In this document: positions 26,050 through 39,568 of the stretch, piece after piece
Layout of the letters: every line of letters begins with the position of its first letter
How positions within the stretch are numbered: position 1 is the stretch's first letter
NCBI GenBank assembly: GCA_034008185.1
Contig: CM067081.1
Coordinates: 107,889,265 to 107,953,264 of the forward strand
DNA: 64,000 nt
Source of the DNA: Gorsachius magnificus
Taxonomy: Eukaryota > Chordata > Aves > Pelecaniformes > Ardeidae
Reading direction: 5' to 3'
Position numbers and translations under genes: made by a program
The notes under the pieces: model-generated
The model's input: only the letters and a program-made list of their open reading frames with translations
Database searches by the model: none
What the model was told of the DNA's origin: nothing

Positions 26050-28012
26050 ACTGTGAATCGTAGTGAATTGTGGCTATAATCTGCGTATTGTGGTATTGTG
26101 ACATTTGAGTTATTTCAGCTTGATCTTTTTTCACAGACTTCGCTAATGCATGTATGAGTCTTGAAAGTAGTTATAGTTAACAAAAGCAACTCTGCTGTGA
26201 ATCTTATGTATTTGATATTTCTTATATATACATACTCATATATGTTTATGTATAGACACAAACATACTACATATAGTTCTTCATATGCATGGCAATGGAA
26301 GCATACTTTATGCAATCTTTTTTTTTCACCTTGACTAATATTCTTTTAGGTTTTCCTGCTTGAGGACAAGTTCTGTTCAACTCCCAGCTATTGCAAAGTA
26401 CTTTTATCTGAGACGGGAATAGGCTAACCTTTCACCTGGAAAAGTAATTTCAGCTGATCTTTGCCAAAAGCCATCAGGCAAGACACCAAGCAAAAACTGT
26501 CACCAGTACAGAGGAGGTAGTGATATCACAGGCTTTTTGCTAAGAATCCAAGGATAACTGTATTGAGCTCAGTGGAACGAGTATAAACCAAAATTCTTGA
26601 CTGTTGTGTTATAATCTTGTAGATACCCATTAGCAGCTAGGTCCAGGCACTACTGAGCCAGTAAAAAGCAGTGTACCATACCTATAAGTGTTATCTAGTC
26701 CTACTGTTTTGTAGGACTCATCCAAGCATTGACCTCTGAAACATGAGGCATCGTATAGGGGAAGTTGTTAGTTACGTGGTAACTACCAGTTTTTTCATAC
26801 TGGGTCTGAGGACCCTTCTGTTCCCAAAGCATAATCCCCTACCAAATGCTGTTAAGATTTGTCCTTGTCTAACTGTGCCTTAGGGGGAGTGCAGCGTATG
26901 TTGTTGATACTGTCCCAGTTGGAGCATGACAGTTACTGCTGCCTGTTCTCTTGGCTTTGATTTCTGATTCCTTTGGTTCAGTGATTTCTGAATTAAATAT
27001 GTCCAGATGCTGTGTTTCATACATTGTGGGTGCATGTGTACACAAACAAATAAGTGTTTATGTTACTAACCTTTATGCACTGTAGGAGTAATGGAAACAT
27101 TTAAGGTAACAAACCGAGTTAAACCCCTCTAAATGACCCAGTATGATTCTAAAAGTCAAAAGTGTAATAAAATATGTAATTGTTCTAGAATACATATGTA
27201 TCTTCTAAAATATGAAAGTAAATTCATACTTTTAGGCAATGTATATAGCAGTTCTCTACATTCACTGTCACTGCAAGTATTGCCATATGTATCTGTTCAT
27301 TTTTCTTTTTTTTTATAATCTGTTTCTACATTTCCAGCATCTTATGTAGCTTTCCTTAAAGCTAAATATATGCTGAATCTATTTTTTACCCCCCTACATC
27401 AGAAAAGGAAGATGGTAAGGATGCGTATTTGAATAGTTCAGCACTTTTTTTTTTTTTTAATGATGTTTCAAGTCCTTAGACACTGTATTACTGTTAAATT
27501 TAGTCTCTTGGAAATGCTGCAGTCTGGTAAAATTGACACAAATATACTATTAACAAAAAATTTATTGATTCACTTACCAGAATATACATTAATAAAAATA
27601 AGTCCTCATTGCAGCTTAAGAAGTATTTTGTGAAAGAGGGGGCACATTGTTAGAAGGACTTTAAAACTAATTGGTATGATTGTAATGATTTCAAAAGGCT
27701 GTTTCACAAAATCATTAAGGCTAGAAATTAATCTTTGAGCTATATTAGCTCAGAGACTTGCACTTTCTTCACACTTTGCAAGCACAAGCAAACTGCCATT
27801 AAGTTCAAGGTGCCCTCCATGATGCTTCATCAGAAAAATGAATTCATTTAAGAGTTTCATTTCAGCAGTATGTAGCTACAGACAGAATAGCACCCTATCA
27901 TGACTGACAGAGTAGGTGGCTTCACTATGGATGTGCATCCACAGGAGTCAGAAGATTTGCAAGTCACAGCAGCGTATAAGGTCACTCAGCTAACTTTGTT
28001 ATTGCAGCAGTG

Positions 28013-28048
28013 TGCTTAAGAAGAACTTGAAACAATTCTTCTTAAGCA
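28013..28048. repeat. perfect 13-bp inverted repeat, 10-nt loop
   Basis: The left arm TGCTTAAGAAGAA (28013-28025) and right arm TTCTTCTTAAGCA (28036-28048) are exact reverse complements around a 10-base loop. Two further G-T pairings could extend the stem by two. The total length of about 40 nt is too short for a normal microRNA precursor, and there is no T-run suggesting a terminator. Confidence 0.9.
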
Positions 28049-30469
28049 TGATTAAAATGAATATACATGCCTTAATTATGGATTTGGAGTACCTTGGGCA
28101 AACACCAGTCCTTTGAATTCCTCTTCCATGTTAGTAGTTCTCGTAACTTCTTTCTTATCTGCCTTGTCAGATATGTTTTAAGACCTATTTCCAAGACCAC
28201 TGTTTTACCTGTCTCTAACCAATGCTACTTTATTCCCTTCTGTATATGTTTCCTTAAAGATGCACAAGAGTTGATATAGGACCTCTTTGCTTGGCAAATG
28301 CTAGAGAGATAGGCAGCTGTAGCAACTGATTCTGTAGATAGTGGCCCTGTGCTATCTCCATTCTTGCAGGAAATTATCTACACTTCCCCTGTTGGTTTTT
28401 CTTCTCTGCTAAACTAGAAATGTCTTTGAAATAAAGATAAGTAACTCTGTGAAATTAAATAAAGGCAGAACCAGAAGTAGTAGAGAGAGGTGTGACACAA
28501 ACAGAATACGGGTCTGGGCAAATAACGCCTGACCAGCTTTAGAAGATGAGGGCAGTTTAACTATTCTTATAAATAGACACAATTGTTAAGATTGTCTATT
28601 TTAATTTGATTTAGATGTGTCCAAAAATCCTTTTAGTCCTTAAAACTAGCTTTATTTTTTTCCCTACTGTTACTGTAGGAAGATAGTCCTGTACTTTCCT
28701 TCATTGTGGGAACTCTCTTCCGTCTGAAAGGAGCCATCTCATCGTCTAGGGGAGACTTAACAACTGAGGGAGTCCTTTGAGCCACCCTTTCTTTGTGTTG
28801 CTAGCTTACAATTTCCTTATGCTTTCTGTAGTCTGTAACAGTTGTATAATACTTGATCAAAAGATTTTTCTTAGGCCTTCAGGAGAAGTATGTATTTTGC
28901 CATATGCAAGCCTGCAGAACTACCGGTTACCACTGGTTTTGTTCTTCCACGCTGTTTTTGCTAGCAGATATTGCCATTTTTCTATCATCCTTTTTTTCCC
29001 TGAATTCTTCATATCTAAAATTTCCTCCTAGATATCTGTCCAAAATTCAACAAGACCATGGGAGCATGCTTCACAGCAAATTCCAGGTAGCAATGAGGAT
29101 GACTTAGTATTTTATTATCAGAGGATGCGAAAGCTGAGAACAGGGCTGGCCTAAGTTGTTCTGTTTGCCGTTCCTTAGAAGACTTGTTTACGGAACTGAC
29201 TGTTCCAGGGGAAGTTCGATGAATGGGAAGAATCAAGCCCAAATAGGCTGAACTAACCAAAATGTGCAACATAAATCTCCCATCCCACCAAATTTTTTCC
29301 TCAATTTATCCTCATTAAAACAATAGCAAACAAATGTTCTGTGTGATTGGCATGTGGCCCTGTGTGTTTGTAATTTATCATATGGACTGAGTTGACACTA
29401 CTGTCAAGATCTTGCATAAGCACATAATTTTTCCTTTCTATTTTTCTTATAGTATCTCAAATGATATTTTCAAAATACAGTCAAGTAATACTGACTGACT
29501 ATAATAAAAAAATTCAGATGCAGATTGATAAAGATTACATTAAAAAATACGGATTAAATACAAATTAAAAAAAAAAAAAGATCAGTTCTGTGTAGTTGTT
29601 GAATGTGGCCATCATCAAACTGGCTCAGGCATGCACTAGTGTTGAACTAGTTGTCTGACAGTGATATGAAACAGGCAGACTGATGGACAAGCTTAGAATA
29701 ACCTTCTGACTGAGGAGCATTCTTCGTTTCACAGTCAGTTAGCAGAAGGTCTGTCCTTGAAAGTAAAAAAAGCTTGTGCTTTCTAAGTCTTTACAGTCCA
29801 CTTTAAAGCTTTTGTACATCTTGCTAGTCTGCTGTAAGGCGAATTGGCTCATTTGTTGTTTGGATATAGGTCACCCAGTCAGTGGGGTTCTCTTCATAGG
29901 CCTATCATGGAATTGGATTGCTGTGGGATGGGCCTTACTTTATTCTGCAAGGTTCAAAAGTGGGCTACATGACCTCAATATCTGTCAGTAGGTTTGTGGG
30001 ATCAGTACCATAGAATTCAAATATATACTTGCATAATACCTTTAGCCTGAGATTTTTTTTTTGGCTTTTCCATTTTTTAAAATACAATAAAGGAGAATTT
30101 CAATAAGAACACCTTTTCTTTTTTTTTTTTTAAACTCTGCACAAGTATCTCAATTTGTTCTTGATCAACATGCCTGCTGGCTATAAGTTTTTTCTTTAAC
30201 ATGGGTGGTAATAAATATATTTTCTCCAGTTGCTTTTAAGATGCCAATCCTTACATCAGAAAATCATGAATACAAACTCTTCTGATAAGATAAAATCAAA
30301 ACGTAGGACTGGCATGCATATGTGATGATAAATTTGTCAAAGTAAACAAAAATGTATGCTGGCACAGAAACTACAGCACTTACTAAAACACTAACAGTGT
30401 ATAAACTAGCTAAAAATCTCATAAATTCTGTCTGGCATGCACTCTTTTACAAAATTATTATGTTATATC

Positions 30470-30546
30470 ACCAATTTTATATTAATAACAATAATATAAA
30501 ATTATAAATTAGAATATAAAAATATAAATACAATTATAAAATTGGT
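30470..30546. repeat. 12-bp inverted repeat around an AT-only core
   Basis: ACCAATTTTATA (30470-30481) and TATAAAATTGGT (30535-30546) are exact reverse complements flanking 53 bases made almost only of A and T. A MITE-like origin is conceivable, but no target duplication is visible beside the arms. Confidence 0.85.
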
Positions 30547-31070
30547 TTTTATAATTGCTATACATATGTTATATTGTTTATTAACAAGTAGAAATTAGGT
30601 TTTTTAGGGCAATGCCTGTCATATTAAAATCTCATCTGTGGTTCTGACATGAACTTTTTGACAAAAACCAACTTTTTAATCTTGTTTAGTACTTTGCACT
30701 GTTCTGCACTTGCAGTTCTGATTATTTAACTACATAGTGTTCTTTTTTTTTTCTTTTCAGTACTGAATGCTGATTAAAAACAGCAACAAAAAAAACAAGT
30801 TTAAGAAACTAGCTTGTGTTTTACTTCTTTTTACTTTTCTTGGAGCTAAAATCTCATTTCTGAAAATTCATATGACACAAATAGACTACCTGGATATTAA
30901 TTTCACTGAATTAAATTTAACATATCACAAAATTTCTTCTGGAAAAAAAATATTAATTTTTGTATATCTTTAAACTTTAATCTGAAAGTTGAATTTTTCT
31001 GAGAGTAGATACTGTTCTTCTGTTCTTTGCTTTAGGTGCTTAATGTCTAGATATTAAATTTTAGTTGTTT

Positions 31071-31104
31071 CTGTAAGCCTATAGTTGCTGTAAGCCTACA
31101 GTTT
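31071..31104. repeat. 17-bp imperfect tandem duplication
   Basis: CTGTAAGCCTATAGTTG is followed directly by a copy differing at two of 17 positions. Confidence 0.85.
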
Positions 31105-34100
31105 TTCTATATAGTGTATAAATAGAAGTACTGTCTGTGAGGATTTAAAAGACACTCATACTTTTGAGATGAATGTTAAATTTTGCTGTCTTTTAATTTG
31201 ATTCCATAGATCTTTATTTGGACTCCTACATGAGTAAGGACTGCTGAAGTAGACCCAATATGTAATATACACAGAATTACAGTGTGCTATTAATCATAAT
31301 TTTTTTCTCGCTTGCTCTAATTACAATCATTATACTGTAGTGGCATATTCATAATTACATAACCCAAGAAGGTTAGTGAAAATCTTCAAAAATCTGTGGG
31401 CATGCCTCTGGTTTTGGATGTCCATTTTGATTTGCCATATGGTTCAGTGTTTAGAAAGCACTTAATATCCTTCAAAATGAATTTTGTCTCTTTGTATGTA
31501 AGCATTACAATAGAGTCTTAAATTACACAATTTCATGCTTTTTTAATGGAACCTCTGCCTCATTCTTGCTGTGGTCCAGAAACCCTGGCCAGGGTTAACT
31601 CCCTTAGTCAGCATGACCTTATGTGATGTTTCCTAGAATTTGAGAGTACGCTTAGCAAACACAAATACTTTTGCCATATATATCTGAATTTAAAAGTAGG
31701 ACTCCTTTGCACATTCTTCAATATTTTAAAACCGGTGTAAATATTACAGAGTAGATGACCGATTTTAACATCAACTTACACTAGGTCCAAATGTGAGGTT
31801 TGGGAAGTAAAGTTTGCTTACATATGTTATACCATGAGTGAAGCTAGTATTTTTTTTTCTGATGGTAATCTGCTTCTGAACAAATCTTAATTACATACAT
31901 TTACTTTTCTGTATGGCTCAAATTCATACTGTGTTCAAATTTCCATTTGTTGCAGCATGTAATGCTGTAAATTGAAGGCAACTGTCTTCTTTTGGGAGGG
32001 AAATATAGTAATTTGTTTGAGTAATGATGGTAAGGGGGAAAGATTCCTATTTCAGAGCATGAAGATTTGTGTTTAGTTGGGTTTGAGAACCTTATAAATA
32101 GCTACTGTGTAGAATTTCTCAAGGACAGGACAGTCCTAACATTCTCCATGGCAAAAAGGTGCTGCACTGTCACCCAGAACATAGGCAAATATAGGCACGT
32201 TGGATGGGCATTTCCAGGTAGCCATCCATTCTTGTTTTGGTATCTGCCATTTCAGACAGTGTATGACATACTTAAGTGACAAAGCTTGCTCAAATGGACA
32301 AAAAAACCTTCAAAGTATGTGTCTAGAATATATAAGTAGGAGAATGCCTGGCAATTAGGCTTCTGCTGACTGACACTGTGATTCCAGTGGCTAATAATTA
32401 TAGCTAAATTTTTACTTTTTGGAGTATGTTCATAAACAATAAGTTCATTGAAGTAATTTTTGTCGGTTTAAAACAGAGTTCTTGATATTAACAACCTTAC
32501 TCTAATCACTACTGTGCTCTATTATTGAGCAATGGATTATCAATAAAGTGCTTTTCAGTCCCCCTTTTATAGAGAAGTATTAATGTCTATAAAATTGTTA
32601 CTCTTTGTTAAGTTTGCCAGGCTATGTGGAGTGATGGAGAATTCCATGGGAAAAGCAGGGCACTCGTACTTGTTACCAGTATGTCTTTAAATGCATGGGG
32701 TTTTTTTCTTGATTTTCCTGATTTTTCTTGAGGTTCTCGTAATCCTATTCTCCTACGTTATCTCCACCTAGCTATGAGTTTATGTGTAGACAGTCATTTC
32801 AGGAAATCTAATATTAATCTCACTTTTTCTTCTGGGATTTGAAGTTTAGGTCAAAAGTACTGACAGAGTGAACTACTGACATTTTGATTTGAATTCACTT
32901 CAACAAGATATTTTGTCTAGAATGGTTTGGAAGAATACCATGATGGCTGATAGATTTCATTGTATAAAAGACAATGAAGAGAGAATTTGAGATCCCTATC
33001 ATTAAAATATTTCCTAATGAAAACTGTCTTTTACACTAAAACCTCTAACACAACCTGGAACTGTTTAAAGATAAGTGCTACAACATAAGGAGGGAAGCTA
33101 AGTCACTAGTAACCAAGACAATAACATGAAGTGTGGGGATTTTTTTAATTGCATTTAACTAGTGCTTTTAATTACTTCCAGCATTGTATGGACCAGTGCA
33201 TTAAGTCTTTGTGTTGTAAATTTGTGAAAACCATCAGTAGGCAATATTATGGGCACATGCTTTTCTATCTGATTTTTTTATTATTATTATTTGTATTTGT
33301 TTATATAAACTCCTAATTTTTGACAATACAGTATAAAATTCCCAGTAACTCTGACTTTGACTACTTCTTTTCTGGGAGAGGATGTTCTCTTGTTTGCTTA
33401 AAGTATCCTGGCATCCTACTTCACTTGAGGGAACTCCTACAACTGGACTTTGCAGAGTCATTTGGGTTTTTGCCTTCATCTCCTCAAAACCAGGGGAATG
33501 ACACGTGGAATTTTCTGAACATTCGGAAAATTTTCAATTAAGTTTGAAACCTGAATAAATGGAATTGCTGTGACAAGAACAGATGTACTTGGCTTTCCTG
33601 CCTTGAACAGTCTCCACAACAGCAGCCAATTTGGACCTAATGCAGTCAGTTTTGTTTGAGTCTTATGTGGTAATCTGTTCGCAGAAGAAACATTCAACAC
33701 AGTATCTGGGCAGAGGTAGCTCAGATTCACTGAGCTTCCAAACAGGGAGTGATTTCAGTAGTTTTCTTTATGATGGAAAGAGAAAACTGTTTCTGAAGTC
33801 ATGTGATTTAACTGTTGTGAACACTTTTATGTCTTACCCAGTCTTTCAGCATAATTATTGCTCTCTTTCTAAGTTTACTTGAGTATTTAGAAATATCACC
33901 AGATGAGCATGAGAAGGCAAAGTATATTTTATTTGTAGCTATATATATTGGAACTGTGTGGATGGTACAGTACTCTCTAATGTTGTTACCTAATAAGAGT
34001 ATTGTAATGTGTGGACAACGATGGGTGGGGAGGGACTTTGTCTTATTGGCTTATTAGCTGGATGAGCTTACTGTCTTGTCAGAAGTTGTAATTTCTAAAG

Positions 34101-36506
34101 ATTTTTTAACAGTCTTCATAGACATAATCACTAGTCTTTCAACATTTTAAAACAATTGAAGCTTAATTGCTTAGGTTTTATTCTTTGTTTTCAAAATGCT
34201 TTCATATATCTTACACAAATTTATTTTAATTTTGGAAATATTATGAGGCTTAGAAATATTCTCTGATAGGGATAAGGACTGTTACTGAAGGCAGCATTAG
34301 TAGCTTGGTATAAGTGGTGTGAATAAACAACAGCTTCTTACAATTTCTAATAGAAAGCCATAGACTAGAAACTATTAAAATTTAAACAACTTCATTTATT
34401 TTGAAGACATTTTAAAAAGAAAGATACAATGTCAACAACTTCTTAAAAGTATGGTCATGTTTTGGCCTTTTTTTTGTTTTATCCCAGTAATGTGAAATAA
34501 AGCTAAATATAGATTATTTACTAGGATGGCCTAACGCTGCTTAAGACAGCTATAAACCACTCCCAAACTAACAATTCCTAATATGCCCTCAATGAGCAAC
34601 TCCATATAATTTAAAAAATCTTTAGGGCAAAAAATATAAAGATGGATTTGGCTATGTCTACCTCCTTAAGCATCAGATGCATTTTGTGAAAGAATAGCGT
34701 GACAAATGAAGGAGGGGCCATAGCAGGTAATCATTTTATGTTGTAGATAATCATCGTAGAGTAGAATTGGGGTTTGTAGAATAGCTAGCTGATCCTAATT
34801 ACATTTTTTTTTTTATGACAAATGTATGTCAGAACTCTAACATGTGTTGCACTCATGTAGTTAAATTTCTAGTCCTGGACCTGGACCTTAAACTCTGTTG
34901 TGGTTCCACATGCTATGCACAGAAATCCTCTTTATTCTTTCTGTAATAAAAATTACAAAAGTCAGACATTTCTGCTGCAGCTTTTGAATCCAAACATCAT
35001 TGCAACTGTGCAACTACAGCTAGGTTTTGCCCTTTTTTTTTTTTTTTAAACAAAAAAGTTGTGCAGGTGGCTGTTGAAAGCACCAAGGGTAACTTACTCA
35101 GTGCTTGATATGTAACAAGCTGAAGATACAGATGTCACACTTCTCACATACTGCAATGAATTCAGAGCTGTGTGCAACTGTGGTTGATCTAAGCTATGGC
35201 TACTGATAAATGGAAAAGCTTCTGGTAGGCAAGGTAACAGAAAGCACTTTGCTTCACAAGCAGGCCAGCTGCTCACAAACAAGTGCTCCACAGGGAAAAT
35301 AATTCAATTCATATAATCATCACTGGCTCAGGAGTGGAAATAAAAGAAGAGAACAAAGAGGTGATGAAAGTTAGAATTTGGAGGGATTGACAGGAGGTTG
35401 GGTGGCTTTGCTAACACCCACAAAGCATTGATGGCACTTGTACATTAGTCTTTTGCTTTATTCATAGTATTATTAATTTTTAAAGAACCATTAATATATT
35501 TCATTTAGAGCAGTGAAATGTGTTGTCATGTTCACTCTGAATGTGTTTCTGGTATTTTCTTAGCTTTAACCTTGATTTACATGTTCACCATATGTGGGTA
35601 TAAATTTGGAAGTCATGAAGTTGTTTAAGGTAGATGAAAATTTCCCAAGAGTTTGTGAAGCACCTTTGCTCATAAGAAATACTGTTTGTCTACCCTAGAA
35701 GAAAAAATTCAGGGAAGGTGTAGAAAGAGAAGGATAAAGAAGGAAACGTGACATAAAAGAGCAAAATAGTCCAAGCAAAAGCTATTGAAGAGTCTGACAG
35801 CAGAATAAAATAGATGAAACCCTTGAGAGTTCCCTCCACAAAATTTCGAAGGCTGGGACACATAGAGACAATCTTTCGGATTTTCTTTGGGTTTATTAAG
35901 TTGCACAGAATTCAGATGTTTCATGAATCTTTTAAGGTTGACTCCTTGATTTTGATTTTTTTTCCCTTTGTTCAATAGCTTCATACAAAATAAATACCAG
36001 GCAATATTTCTCAGTAAGAAAACTCTGTAGTTCTTTCAGCTGGGTTTTTAATTTATTTTTTTTAAGGTTTTTTGGGAAAATCATCAGTGATATTAAGGAA
36101 ACCACAGTGATTAAATTTGAATGAATGCTCTCATACTGCAGAAAGAGGTAGTATTATTTAGTAGCTTTCACTCTTCTTGATGATATATTACTTAGATATT
36201 GTTCCGAACTGGTATCAAAAAAGCTAGTGGTGTCATGATGCTACAGTCATCATCTTATGCTGCAAATCTTGAGCATATTCTGTCAGCAAACTTTGACCAG
36301 CAGTGAGTAGGTATAGGATAGAGCTGAGATCTGAGAGCTAGTATGTGTTAAGAAAGTTAAGAGCAACAGAGATTTCTTCTTCCTTGTATGTTGCGAAGTT
36401 ATCAGGTACTGGGAACCATTATCTTGCATTGAAACAAGATACACATCATTGCTTCATGCATGCCATCTTGCCTTTCATTGAGTGGTAATGTCTCTCAGTT
36501 CATGTA

Positions 36507-37012
36507 TTGGCTTTTATCAGGAATAGTGTGGCCAGCAAGAGTAGGGAAGTGATCGTGCCCCTGTACTCTGCACTGGTGAGGCCGCACCTTGAATACTGTT
36601 TCAGTTTTGGGCCCCTCACTACAAGAAAGATGTTGCATTGCTGGAACATGTCCAGAGGAGAGCCAAAAACTGGTGAGGGGTCTAGAGCACAAGTCTTATG
36701 AGGAGGCTGAGGGAACTGGGGTTGTTTAGCCTGGAGAAGGAGGCTGAGGGGAGACTTATCGCCCTCTACAACTACCTGAAAGGAGGCTGTAGTGAGGTGG
36801 GGGTTGGCCTCTTCTCCCTGGTAATGGACGATAGGACAAGGGGGAATGGTTTGAAGTTGCGCCAGGGCAGCTTTAGGCTAGACATTAGGAAAAACTCCTT
36901 CACCGACAGGATTGTCAGGCTCTGGAATGGGCTTCCCAGGGAGATGGTCGAGTCCCCATTCCTGGAGGTATTTAAAGGAAGGATAGATGAGGTGCTTAGG
37001 AACACGGTTTAG
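36507..37012 (+). pseudogene. CR1 ORF2 C-terminal remnant, broken
   Basis: The coding remnant of the LINE above: roughly 60 codons in one frame (36507-36701) and 104 codons in a second (36698-37012). They represent the region after the reverse-transcriptase catalytic core. There is no endonuclease, no catalytic reverse-transcriptase motif and no start of its own, so no functional product is expected. Confidence 0.85.
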
Positions 37013-37096
37013 TGGTGGGATGGCAGGGTTAGGTTAACGGTTGGACTCGATGATCTTAAAGGTCTTTTCCAACCAAAGCGATTCTATGATTCTGTG
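36508..37096 (+). mobile_element. CR1 LINE 3' fragment, 5'-truncated
   Basis: The last part of CR1 ORF2 plus the 3' end. The translated pieces contain the conserved CR1 C-terminal motifs '[14 protein letters not shown]', '[12 protein letters not shown]', '[20 protein letters not shown]', '[17 protein letters not shown]' and '[12 protein letters not shown]'. ORF2 stops at about 37010-37012. The 3' end carries the family hallmark GATTCTATGATTCTGTG, ending at about 37096. A deletion of several tens of bases lies near 36630-36700, where the frame also shifts. The 5' end is lost, as in most CR1 copies, and no target duplication is seen. The 3' region matches the minus-strand copy at 46656-46905 closely enough to put both in one subfamily. 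Confidence 0.93.
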
Positions 37097-39520
37097 TTTG
37101 GTTTTCTCAGCATAGATGGCTTCTAGTCTAGGCAAGAATAAAGACAGGCTAATCTACTGCTCCTGAAAGGGTGATGACACCTGAAATGAAATGTGGAGAC
37201 TGCAGAACTTGTGGTCTTAGAACAGCTCCATGTTCTCTAAGAGTGAGTTGACATCAGGTAAAATTCACTAGGATAATGAATAAATGCTTAGTTGTGTATC
37301 TAATTTGCTTTCACCCATTTCAGTTGCATACATCTTTTACTCTTCTGCTATTTTATCCTCTCTAAATGCTTATGATGAACTGGAAAATCTTTTGTATTCT
37401 TTCTTATGAATATTTGTGCAACAAGTAAGTAAGAAAAAAGACTTTTGTTTACTTATACACAAAGAGATACATTGAACTGGTGATTGGAGGAAACAGCAAC
37501 CAAAATCAAGAATTTCATACAATTGAGAATGGACTTTCAAAGGTATTAACAGAAGAAAATAATGGAGACATTGCTAGAAAATGTTTTACTGAGGCTAAGG
37601 TGAGGTGCTAAAGGAACAAAGATCCCAATCTACTTGATTGCCAAAAGTGTAGGTTGCAACTTGACCCCTAGAGGGTAAGCTAGGAAGTGTCTAAAGATAC
37701 AAACACAGTAGAAAATATCACTGTAGTCAGAACTGTTGATGCATTACGCAATATCAAGACCTTCCTATATTTATATACTCCAGGATATGTTTCCCCTTGT
37801 AGAAGTGGACACAAAATGAATTTTCCTTTCCCTGGTTGTCTAACTGTTTTGCAGTGGATCGCATAATGAGATGGGGGGGAAAATCCCACACTTTAAGCAT
37901 ATGTGTGTGTGTGTACTTATGACTCTCCAGGTATCCAGTTCCTTTATTTTATAAAGCAGCTCTCTTGACCTTAGCTGTTTAATTGGGAGTGATAGAGATC
38001 AAAATTAAAAGCAACATTACTACCTTCCCTCTACTTTAGTACTCTTTGGTGTTCCTCAAGAGTCTGATGCAAAGAAACCCCTCAAACCAAAACAAATTTT
38101 TAAAAAAAATCAAAATAACTACAAAACAAATATTGTCCAGATTATTTCCCCACAGAAATTGTAATAGTCCCTTTATTCTGACTGCAGCTATAGATGTAGC
38201 AAGAAGCTTTCTAATAGGAAGAAAATGCCTGGAACTTTAATGAAATGCCTGCTGAATAAGTGTTTTAACAACGTTTTACATTTGGTTTACTTACTGGCAA
38301 ACTGTACAGAGGACTGGAGAACAAAATTAATTAGAATGAAATAGTGCTTTCTTTCCAAATCGTGATAAAATGTGCTCATTTGGGAAAAAAAAAAAAAAGA
38401 GAGATACACTAAAATTTCTACTTTGCAACAAAAGAAAACGAAAAAACAGTCTACCTTAGGAAAAAAAAAATGCATCTGTACTTTCTTAAGTTTAGCATAA
38501 GAGCGCTATTCAGAACTCTACATCCTACTTCTTTCAAAAGGTATTTCAACACCCAATTTGAAATCTTCATTTTCACTGTATATTCTTATAATTAGGTTGA
38601 CATTATACTCTGAAATTATTTTTTGCTTAGCTGGTCTGAAGCTTTTCCATTCTGTATAAATAAATGTTCTTTTATTTAGCTTTCCCTCTCAGTCGACAGA
38701 ATCACTACATAGATAATTATGACCTCTAAGCTCTGCCTCAAACCTCTTTAAAAAAGTCATACTCCAAAGGCACTGGGGGAAGCCACCCACTTGCTGGGTG
38801 ATTGCACAGCAATGCTGACTCGTTATCTGCATTTGGCTGTCATTCAGGGGGGGTTATTTTGAGGAATCTGAACTCTTACAGCCTCATGAATCAGATAGAG
38901 AAGTGATTGAGGTGGATAGACTCATTCATACAGGCTGCTTCTGCAGTCAGCTGAGTTGGAACATCGTACCTAAGAGTTTGCTTTTTGGGATAAATAGATT
39001 AGCTGGTCTGTGGCCAAGAACTGTGACCTACTGTAGTATATACCATGGCTTTTTTCTGATGAAATCTAGGTATTAACCCTGAAATACTGTATTTGGTATT
39101 TGAATTATTTCTCATGTCTTAGAAACAAGATCTCACAGTTAAAGAGATTTATGCTCTATTTGGTAGTCTGCTCTTGCTGTTACATTAAATAGCTAAAGCT
39201 AGGAATCTAATTCTGAAAAGGTGACCTATTTACAGGGCTGTAGAGTGCATATGTCTCCCACTAAAGTCAATAGGGAATAGTTAGTGTTCAATACCTGAAC
39301 TCGTGTCCATCTTCTTGATTCCTGGAAGATATCTTTAGACACGTACTGTCTCACAAGTATCGCCTGAGATAACTTGGTTGTTAGTATTGCTGTGATTGTA
39401 AAATAAAACAGTATAAATGAAGTATCTGAGGTTTAGTTGCTTTTATTGATATTGATTAAAGCATGGGGGTTTTGGTTTTTTGTTTTCTGGTTTGTTTTTT
39501 GTTTTTTTTTTTTCCCCCAG

Positions 39521-39568
39521 AGGTTCAATGAGTTCTAACAGTTCTTTTGCTGATTGCTCTGAAGACAG
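39521..39568 (+). other. candidate cassette microexon (48 nt)
   Basis: A very strong pyrimidine tract (about 20 T/C ending CCCCCAG, AG at 39519-39520) precedes it, and GACAG|GTATTT follows (GT at 39569-39570). Its 48-nt length is a multiple of three, so skipping would keep frame. Only the frame starting at the second base is open; it reads GSMSSNSSFADCSED plus split codons at both ends. The Ser- and acid-rich composition would suit a surface-loop microexon, but I do not recognise it. The phase at its start matches the end of the candidate at 22353-22428. Chance remains the leading alternative. Confidence 0.22.

Larger units (their letters stand above)
26055..36507. other. about 10 kb unique AT-rich DNA, no gene seen
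   Basis: The largest stretch without recognisable transposons. It is strongly AT-rich in places (about 30430-30560) and has many T- or A-runs (27447-27459, about 30118-30131, about 35033-35047). Two inverted repeats (28013-28048 and 30470-30546) and a 17-bp imperfect duplication (31071-31104) stand out. All open frames are under about 95 codons and show no domain features. Confidence 0.5.
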
